A stretch of 64,000 nucleotides of DNA from Limnobacter sp. CACIAM 66H1 (GTDB lineage: Bacteria; Pseudomonadota; Gammaproteobacteria; Burkholderiales; Burkholderiaceae_B), in the NCBI RefSeq assembly GCF_001601825.1, contig NZ_LUJK01000005.1, forward strand, positions 34,075 through 98,074. Direction: 5' to 3'. The position numbers and the translations under genes were made by a program. The notes beneath the pieces were generated by a model. That model saw nothing but the letters and a program-made list of their open reading frames with translations. It was not told where the DNA came from and ran no database searches. Numbering within the stretch: position 1 is the stretch's first letter; each line of letters starts with the position of its first letter. Positions 59,074 through 64,000 of the stretch are shown here, one piece after another.

Positions 59074-59705
59074 AGACAGACGATCTGATTACCATGATTG
59101 CCAACCAGGCTGGTCCAGCTCCTAAAGTATCTGTAATGAGTCGCTTGGTGCCTGCAGCTGTGGCCGGAGGCCTTATTGCCGCGGCTATCGTGTTGGGCAT
59201 TCTTGGGCTGATACCGAGTGAGATGTTTTCTGAGTCAGGCCCTTGGATAAAAATTGGCTATGCCAGCGCCTTGGCAATCTCGGCTGGTTGGCTGTTTGCT
59301 CGTCTGGGTAGACCAGGTGCATCTGGCAAACAAGCGACTTCTGCAGTGGTTGGTGTAGTGTCGATCATGCTAATGGCAGGGATACTGTCGTACTTGGGCA
59401 CGCCTGTTTCTGAAAGGGCATCGGCTCTCTTGGGGCATTCCTGGCTGGTCTGCCCTTGGGCCATACTGGCACTGTCACTTCCAGTGATGGCAGGCTCCTT
59501 TTGGGCCATGCGAGGATTCGCGCCTACCAAGCTGGTTTACTCTGGCGCAGCTTGTGGGCTGTTCTCTGGTGCTGTGGCCGCTTTGGTTTATGCATTGGCG
59601 TGTACGGAACCCGCTGCACCCTTTATCGCAGTCTGGTACACCTTGGGGATAGCGTTGTGCGGTGTGTTAGGTGCCGTTCTGGGGCCCAAACTATTACGCT
59701 GGTGA
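59070..59705 (+). CDS. NrsF-family anti-sigma factor (DUF1109)
   Basis: This 211-residue inner-membrane protein has six hydrophobic segments and the NrsF pattern of a short cytoplasmic N-terminus (MKTDDLITMIANQA) plus GWLFARLGRPG, CPWAILALSLPVMAG and AACGLFSGAVAALVYALACTE. NrsF proteins hold ECF factors at the membrane and release them under oxidative, metal or related stress. The start overlaps the sigma factor stop as ATGA, so the pair is translated together. Two cysteines in the C-terminal half could sense stress. Confidence 0.88.
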   Translation: MKTDDLITMIANQAGPAPKVSVMSRLVPAAVAGGLIAAAIVLGILGLIPSEMFSESGPWIKIGYASALAISAGWLFARLGRPGASGKQATSAVVGVVSIMLMAGILSYLGTPVSERASALLGHSWLVCPWAILALSLPVMAGSFWAMRGFAPTKLVYSGAACGLFSGAVAALVYALACTEPAAPFIAVWYTLGIALCGVLGAVLGPKLLRW

Positions 59706-59724
59706 CCCCTCGGTGTCGGGCGCT

Positions 59725-60348
59725 TCAAGCAGGAGGGTCAACACGCAGTGTGTTCGACATATTGACTCGATACCAACCTGCGATACTGTAGCGATGGCGC
59801 TTGGCTGGACGCACTTCATGCGGAAAATCCTCACTGAGGAAAACAGCCAGGGTGCCCCCCTGCGGCTTCACAGTTTCCAGAATGGTACCTGTCCCACGGT
59901 CGCAATACAGAATCATCTCACCACCATCTTCTGGACCCCATTCAGGGTTCAAATACAGCACGACCGACAATATCCGGTTTGCCTGTCCCTTAAACGCGTC
60001 TAGATGAGTTTTGTAGAAAGCTCCTGGGGCGTAATGCGCAAAATGTGACTCAAAAGAAAACAAGCCCAGCATCAAGCTGCGATTCAGGTGTTGCTGCAAC
60101 TGCGCACTGAATTCAAGCCACTGCGCCGCAGCACCCCCTTGCGTGCTTTCAATCCACGCAATTTCATCGCGCCGAATTTCGTGGTTGGCTTGTAGGTCAT
60201 TGGCCCGTCCAATCCCGGCCTGTTTCAACGCCTCAGAAGGTATCGAAGCAAATACGTTCAAAAGTTCCGAAATCAAACGAGGCGGCAGTGCATCTTTCTG
60301 AATGCTGTAACCTTTCGACCGAAGGTCATTGGCGATTAATTCAAACAT
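59725..60348 (-). CDS. 2OG-Fe(II) oxygenase (SM-20/PHD2-like)
   Basis: This 207-residue double-stranded beta-helix dioxygenase has an iron triad of His115-Asp117 (KTHLDAF) and His177 (FPHEVRP), with Arg186 (KRHRYSIAGWYR) as 2-oxoglutarate ligand. Related bacterial proteins include PHD2-like prolyl hydroxylases; the substrate is unknown. The ATG at 60348 is chosen over a codon five residues earlier. Confidence 0.9.
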   Translation of the reverse strand: MFELIANDLRSKGYSIQKDALPPRLISELLNVFASIPSEALKQAGIGRANDLQANHEIRRDEIAWIESTQGGAAAQWLEFSAQLQQHLNRSLMLGLFSFESHFAHYAPGAFYKTHLDAFKGQANRILSVVLYLNPEWGPEDGGEMILYCDRGTGTILETVKPQGGTLAVFLSEDFPHEVRPAKRHRYSIAGWYRVNMSNTLRVDPPA

Positions 60349-60361
60349 GACACTTGCACCC

Positions 60362-60392
60362 AAAAAACACTCACATCGAATGAGCGAAGTGT
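60362..60392 (-). terminator. possible terminator between cheV and the 2OG oxygenase
   Basis: ACACT (60367-60371) with AGTGT (60388-60392), plus CTCA/TGAG inside, form an interrupted stem followed on the minus strand by TTTTTT. The stem is short, so the call is tentative. Confidence 0.4.
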
Positions 60393-60414
60393 AACGCTTT
60401 AAAAATAGCTTGGA

Positions 60415-61326
60415 TCAGGCGTGCGCCAAAAGCTGACCGATGGCGTTGGAAAGTGAGGTCGAATCAAACTTTTTAACGTAAATGTTTACCCCGGCTTCAA
60501 TGCCTCGTCGAGCGTTCTCTTCAGAGGTCAATGATGAGTACATGATGATTGGAATATTCTTGAATCTTGGATCGCTTTTCAGTTTTCTGGTCAATGTGCA
60601 CCCATCCATGATTGGCATTTCTTCATCTACCAACACCAAAGAAACCCGCTCTTCCAAATCTTCTGCATTCTGATTCGCACTGGAAGCAATCGCCAACAAC
60701 TTCTGTTCGGCCTCAACACCATTGACCGCATGGCTGTGTTTCAAACCCATGGTGTCTAACACTTCACTGATTTTTCGGCGTGCCACAATCGAGTCATCTA
60801 CAAAGAACACCGGTCCAGCCTTATTCAATTCAAAGCCCGTACTGACAGGTGTCGCATCCTTTTCGGGCAACACGCGGTGGCATACGCTCTCAATATCCAC
60901 CAGAGAAACAAGGCTGCCATCCTCGAGCATCACTACGCCGAACACAGATCCCTCCTCTGAATCATACTTTTGCGGAGGTTTCACATCTGACCAGGGCACT
61001 CGAATAATTTTGTCAACATCGGTTACGGCAAAAGCCACAGAGCGAGAAGCAAATTCAGAAATAATCATTTTGGAGTTAGGCTCGCCATTGGACATGCCAA
61101 TGGCATCTCCAAGCGAGACAACAGGTAGTACCTGCCCCCTCAGTGAAATCACGCCATTCATGGCGCCTTGCTGGCCGGGAATCTGGGTGACTAGCGACAG
61201 CTCAGTGACTTCCCGAATCTTGAATACATTCAGACCGAAAGTTTCCGGTCCACCCAGAGAGAAAAGCAAAATCTCGATCATCTCGGTGGATGATTCGCCT
61301 GGGGACTGTTCGTGATTGTAGTTCAT
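60415..61326 (-). CDS. cheV: chemotaxis protein CheV
   Basis: This 303-residue protein is a CheW domain (about 15-155, GLNVFKIREV, GVISLRGQVLPVVSL) fused to a response-regulator receiver domain (about 172-300). The acidic pocket is Asp177-Asp178 and Asp234 (VLVDEEMP), with Ser264 and the VKKF lysine near 286. CheV couples receptors to CheA and adapts by phosphorylation. No other chemotaxis gene is in the window, so it is an orphan. Confidence 0.94.
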   Translation of the reverse strand: MNYNHEQSPGESSTEMIEILLFSLGGPETFGLNVFKIREVTELSLVTQIPGQQGAMNGVISLRGQVLPVVSLGDAIGMSNGEPNSKMIISEFASRSVAFAVTDVDKIIRVPWSDVKPPQKYDSEEGSVFGVVMLEDGSLVSLVDIESVCHRVLPEKDATPVSTGFELNKAGPVFFVDDSIVARRKISEVLDTMGLKHSHAVNGVEAEQKLLAIASSANQNAEDLEERVSLVLVDEEMPIMDGCTLTRKLKSDPRFKNIPIIMYSSLTSEENARRGIEAGVNIYVKKFDSTSLSNAIGQLLAHA

Positions 61327-61404
61327 GACTGGATTAGCCGTTGACGTGGTTCAGTCTTTATTCTGAACCAAGTCATCACGAGTCAAATCCTTAGGAAGGG
61401 GGAT

Positions 61405-61438
61405 AAAAGCAGTCTTTTAGGCCTTTAAAGATACTGCC
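61405..61438 (-). terminator. possible terminator after the acidic hypothetical gene
   Basis: GCAGTCTTTT (61409-61418) pairs imperfectly with AAAGATACTGC (61427-61437). On the minus strand it is followed by TTTTA. It lies at the end of the 61442 gene and before cheV. Confidence 0.4.
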
Positions 61439-61441
61439 TGC

Positions 61442-62296
61442 CTAGCCGAGATAAGCTGACAATTCCTCTCTGGGATCTGCGAGCAAGGGGCCCAATTGAG
61501 GCAAAGAAATTGAACCAATCGGCTGCCCCACGGCTTCCATCAAACCGTTCAACACTTCCGCCGACTTGGCATAGTAATCAATGGCCAACAAAGGTTCGGC
61601 GGTTGAACCGAGTAATTCAACACCCGTTGCATCAATCGAGTCTGACAACAGCTCACGACCCACGCCTGCAACGTTCTCTTGTAAAAAATCTCGAATCTCA
61701 GACCCGAGAGCCATGCCAGTGTCTACCAGCAACTCGCGAAACTCACCCTGACGACTACCGTCAAATGTGTCGCCGAACTCCTGCTGGGACGCTTCAGCCT
61801 GCGCAATCGCCTGCTCAATAAAATCGAGCAGGGAAAACACCGAACCACCAGGCTCAATCACATCAAGTGGGTCCTCTGCATTCAAAGTCGAACCCGGAAC
61901 CACAGTTTGTTGAACATTGGGCAGAACCTCATCCTCCAGCGCCGAGCTTTCGAAACGTGACATCAAATCCGGATTCTCGATGTTGGATTCAATAAAACCA
62001 TCGGGCGACTCGCTCAAATCCTCTGGAAGATTGGAGGCAGCAGTTCGCACATTTGCAAAAGAAGCGGAGGTGTCTACGAAAAACTTTTCCGGGGTCTGCG
62101 AAATCGTCGCACTGTCACTTCGGATACTTGTATCAGTCACATTGGCAAAAGGCGAGCCAACATCAGCATTCTGGGAATCAGGGACAATCGGCAAGGCGTT
62201 CAAACTCACCGCGCCATAGGACTGCGCAGTCACACCGCCCAGAATAGCAATCGATTGGTTGGTTTGATCTGAAACTTGACTTTGAATACCACTCAT
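61442..62296 (-). CDS. acidic hypothetical protein
   Basis: This 284-residue protein has no signal peptide, membrane helix or recognisable domain. Residues about 55-180 are rich in Asp, Glu, Ser and Asn and low in aromatic residues, suggesting an intrinsically disordered or extended segment; residues about 180-284 look alpha-helical. It is the first minus-strand gene upstream of cheV with a tentative terminator between. The ATG at 62296 is chosen; a GTG seven codons earlier (62317) is also possible. Confidence 0.6.
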   Translation of the reverse strand: MSGIQSQVSDQTNQSIAILGGVTAQSYGAVSLNALPIVPDSQNADVGSPFANVTDTSIRSDSATISQTPEKFFVDTSASFANVRTAASNLPEDLSESPDGFIESNIENPDLMSRFESSALEDEVLPNVQQTVVPGSTLNAEDPLDVIEPGGSVFSLLDFIEQAIAQAEASQQEFGDTFDGSRQGEFRELLVDTGMALGSEIRDFLQENVAGVGRELLSDSIDATGVELLGSTAEPLLAIDYYAKSAEVLNGLMEAVGQPIGSISLPQLGPLLADPREELSAYLG

Positions 62297-62442
62297 TGTT
62301 TTTTCACGCCCTGACACGAGCTTTCATTGAAACAAAAGTGAACCAAAGACTCAATCCGGAAAGTGATATATTTCAATCACTTGTTTGTAGGCATTTGATG
62401 CGTTTTATTAGGAAAAATTACTTACTTTCCCCCTCTTAGGGG

Positions 62443-63429
62443 TTACGCATTGGCCACAGCCACATAAAACCATTCCTGACCAGCTTGTGACAATGTATTT
62501 GGAAAAACAATAAAACCATCCCTGCTTGCCCTCACTTCCTCCCCGCTCTGGCGAATGCCAATCAACTCTCCTTTGCGTATTGGATCAAAGCTTGACCAGG
62601 CACGAACAAACTGGTCGTCAAAATGTTGCTTGTCGTTGACTTCGACCAAACTCAGGTGTTGATACTCGGTTACTGGAAGCACTGACGGCCCGTCAATCAA
62701 CTCCAGATGGCACAGAGTGTTCGAAATGGCGACGTAGGCCACATCAGGTCCTGAGGGATCATCATGCTGCCCACACTCCAAGGTCACGGCATATCCACCA
62801 CTTGAGCGCATACATTCTGTGGTGCCCATACCATAACGCGGGTCGGTATTTAAGCCTTCGCCTGACTGGCCAGTCGCCTTCAGATAGGCCACACGGTTCG
62901 CAACGCCTTTGGCATAGGTATCCAGCCAACCATCTACGAACCTGGAAACACCCAAGCGCAATGCCAGGCCACGTTCAGCATTCTCGTGTTCAAAAGACTC
63001 CAGAACACTGTTGTTGTTTTTAGGACCGAACAGAGCAAAAGGTACATCGCCTTTTTGGAAACTGTGGATATCCAAGAGCACATCGTGCGAAGCCAAAAGG
63101 GGGCACAACCAATTTGCTACATGGTCTTCGAAATCAACTGGGCTGTCAGTGGGAGTCAGGTTTCTGTTGAGATTGCGGTCACCATTACGCTGCTTGCGGT
63201 TATATGCGAGTGGGTTGGTAATCGGCACAAAAGTGACCTGCCCTTTCACCAAAACACGTTCACCTGCCTCAAATTCTTGAATCATTTTGAGAATGGCCTT
63301 GCTGCCCGACACCTCGTTACCGTGCACAGCCCCCAACACAATCAATTTTGGTCCGGGCTTGAGCGCAGTAAACGTGACTGACTTGAACTGCAATGGATGG
63401 GGAATGGCAGGAAGCGCTGGAAACTGCAT
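62443..63429 (-). CDS. succinylglutamate desuccinylase/aspartoacylase family protein
   Basis: This 328-residue zinc carboxypeptidase-fold hydrolase has HGNE (36-39), LDIHS (120-123) and ECGQH in the AstE/aspartoacylase order. No ast genes are adjacent, so the substrate (an N-acyl amino acid) is unknown. It is slightly longer than AstE. Confidence 0.88.
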   Translation of the reverse strand: MQFPALPAIPHPLQFKSVTFTALKPGPKLIVLGAVHGNEVSGSKAILKMIQEFEAGERVLVKGQVTFVPITNPLAYNRKQRNGDRNLNRNLTPTDSPVDFEDHVANWLCPLLASHDVLLDIHSFQKGDVPFALFGPKNNNSVLESFEHENAERGLALRLGVSRFVDGWLDTYAKGVANRVAYLKATGQSGEGLNTDPRYGMGTTECMRSSGGYAVTLECGQHDDPSGPDVAYVAISNTLCHLELIDGPSVLPVTEYQHLSLVEVNDKQHFDDQFVRAWSSFDPIRKGELIGIRQSGEEVRASRDGFIVFPNTLSQAGQEWFYVAVANA

Positions 63430-63485
63430 GGTTGAACAGTGAAAGTAATCAGTGATGCGAGGAGATTACCACAAACCGAAAGGCA

Positions 63486-63511
63486 TAAAAAAAGGGCGGC
63501 CTTGGCCGCCC
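63486..63511 (-). terminator. intrinsic terminator of the RND-family gene
   Basis: GGGCGGCC (63494-63501) and GGCCGCCC (63504-63511) are a perfect 8-bp stem with a 2-nt loop. On the minus strand a run of seven T follows, so it ends the gene at 63533. Confidence 0.85.
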
Positions 63512-63532
63512 CAGAGTTCGTGACAACACTGA

Positions 63533-64000
63533 TTATTGGCCGGGTGCTTCCACGGAAGGACCAAACCTTTTCTTCACCGCACCAAACGCGAACAGTCGAA
63601 CCAGCGCGGGGATCAGAATCACTGCACCCACCATGTTCCACAAGAACATGAATGCGAGCAATAAGCCCATGTCTGCCTGGAACTTGATGGCAGAGAAGGC
63701 CCACGTAAACACACCCAAGGCCAGCGTAACGGCGGTTAAGGCAACTGCAACACCCGTGGAACGCAAGGTTTCAAAATAGGCATCCTTGAAGTTCAGGCCT
63801 TTGGCCAGGAAACTTTCGAGGCGGTTGTAGATATAAATACCGTAATCCACCCCAATTCCAACGCCCAGCGCAATTACCGGCAAAGTGGCTACTTTGATAC
63901 CAAGGTTCAACTGCACCATAATTACCTTGCACAGTACCTCTGTAATAAAGAGCGGAATCATGATTGCCAGCATGACCCGGAAGCTCTTGAACTCCCACCA
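63533..64000 (-). CDS. RND/MMPL-superfamily exporter, C-terminal part (5' end outside window)
   Basis: The 156 C-terminal codons are present and the frame is open to the right edge. The ALGVGIGVDYGIYIYNRLE motif, with its Asp in a membrane helix, is the hallmark of RND/MMPL-type transporters (hopanoid- or lipid-exporter-like), followed by two further hydrophobic stretches. The substrate is not deducible. It is the last gene in the window. Confidence 0.85.
   Translation of the reverse strand, partial: WWEFKSFRVMLAIMIPLFITEVLCKVIMVQLNLGIKVATLPVIALGVGIGVDYGIYIYNRLESFLAKGLNFKDAYFETLRSTGVAVALTAVTLALGVFTWAFSAIKFQADMGLLLAFMFLWNMVGAVILIPALVRLFAFGAVKKRFGPSVEAPGQ

Overview
The window is a gene-dense core segment of a betaproteobacterial chromosome, almost certainly Burkholderiales. 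Moderate GC, the RpoD-type promoters and the gene orders rpsP-rimM-trmD-rplS, pilT/yggS-proC, gyrA-(ompA)-ubiG-gph and gyrA-serC-pheA-hisC-tyrA-aroA-cmk-rpsA-ihfB-lapA-lapB-rfaE1-hldD all point there. A Limnobacter-like organism would fit, but that genus is inferred, not proven. No insertion sequence, prophage, integrase, CRISPR array or toxin-antitoxin pair was found.

Layout. 1-7.65 kb: the end of an EamA permease, a ZIP metal transporter, a Tat-exported dienelactone-hydrolase-family protein, polA, a LOG-family phosphoribohydrolase whose start codon abuts that of polA, homoserine kinase and a BPSS1780-type membrane protein. 7.65-7.97 kb is a non-coding, hairpin-rich patch with a repeated palindrome. 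8-17.6 kb: uvrD, leuS, lptE, holA, proA, a HemJ-like protein and a THUMP RNA methyltransferase. 17.6-27.4 kb: glutathione peroxidase, pilT divergent from yggS-proC, ubiA and oxyR, an APC permease with an extra cytoplasmic domain, ridA and recG. 27.4-29.8 kb: the rplS-trmD-rimM-rpsP operon on the minus strand, with its own promoter and an internal terminator-like hairpin. 29.8-30.5 kb: a small TM2-type membrane protein and a highly structured ~180-nt region that I read as a probable 6S RNA.

30.5-45.2 kb is one long minus-strand supraoperon. It carries, in transcription order, gyrase A, serine/phenylalanine/histidine/tyrosine/chorismate enzymes, cmk, ribosomal protein S1, IHF-beta, the LapAB regulators of LPS synthesis, and two heptose genes. 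Several stop and start codons overlap, so translation is probably coupled. 45.4-49.4 kb on the plus strand: a TRZ/ATZ amidohydrolase, an OmpA-family lipoprotein-like porin-associated protein with a Pro-Ala linker, ubiG, gph and tmRNA (ssrA).

49.4-64 kb is more accessory. It holds a cytochrome c with a PQQ-type sugar dehydrogenase, a small membrane protein, rarD, a LysR regulator divergent from an old-yellow-enzyme reductase, a MazG-like pyrophosphohydrolase, a zinc-ribbon membrane protein, the glutathione-dependent formaldehyde pathway (frmA-fghA), an ECF sigma factor with its NrsF anti-sigma, a 2OG-Fe(II) oxygenase, cheV, an unrecognised acidic protein, an AstE-like deacylase and the end of an RND-family exporter.

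No clearly new multi-gene system is visible. The observations most worth checking are the structured RNA at 30.28-30.46 kb, the palindromic patch at 7.65-7.97 kb, the abutting polA/LOG start codons, the rpsP-rimM hairpin and three poorly understood proteins (55281-56348, 61442-62296, and the C-terminal domain of 22723-24708).
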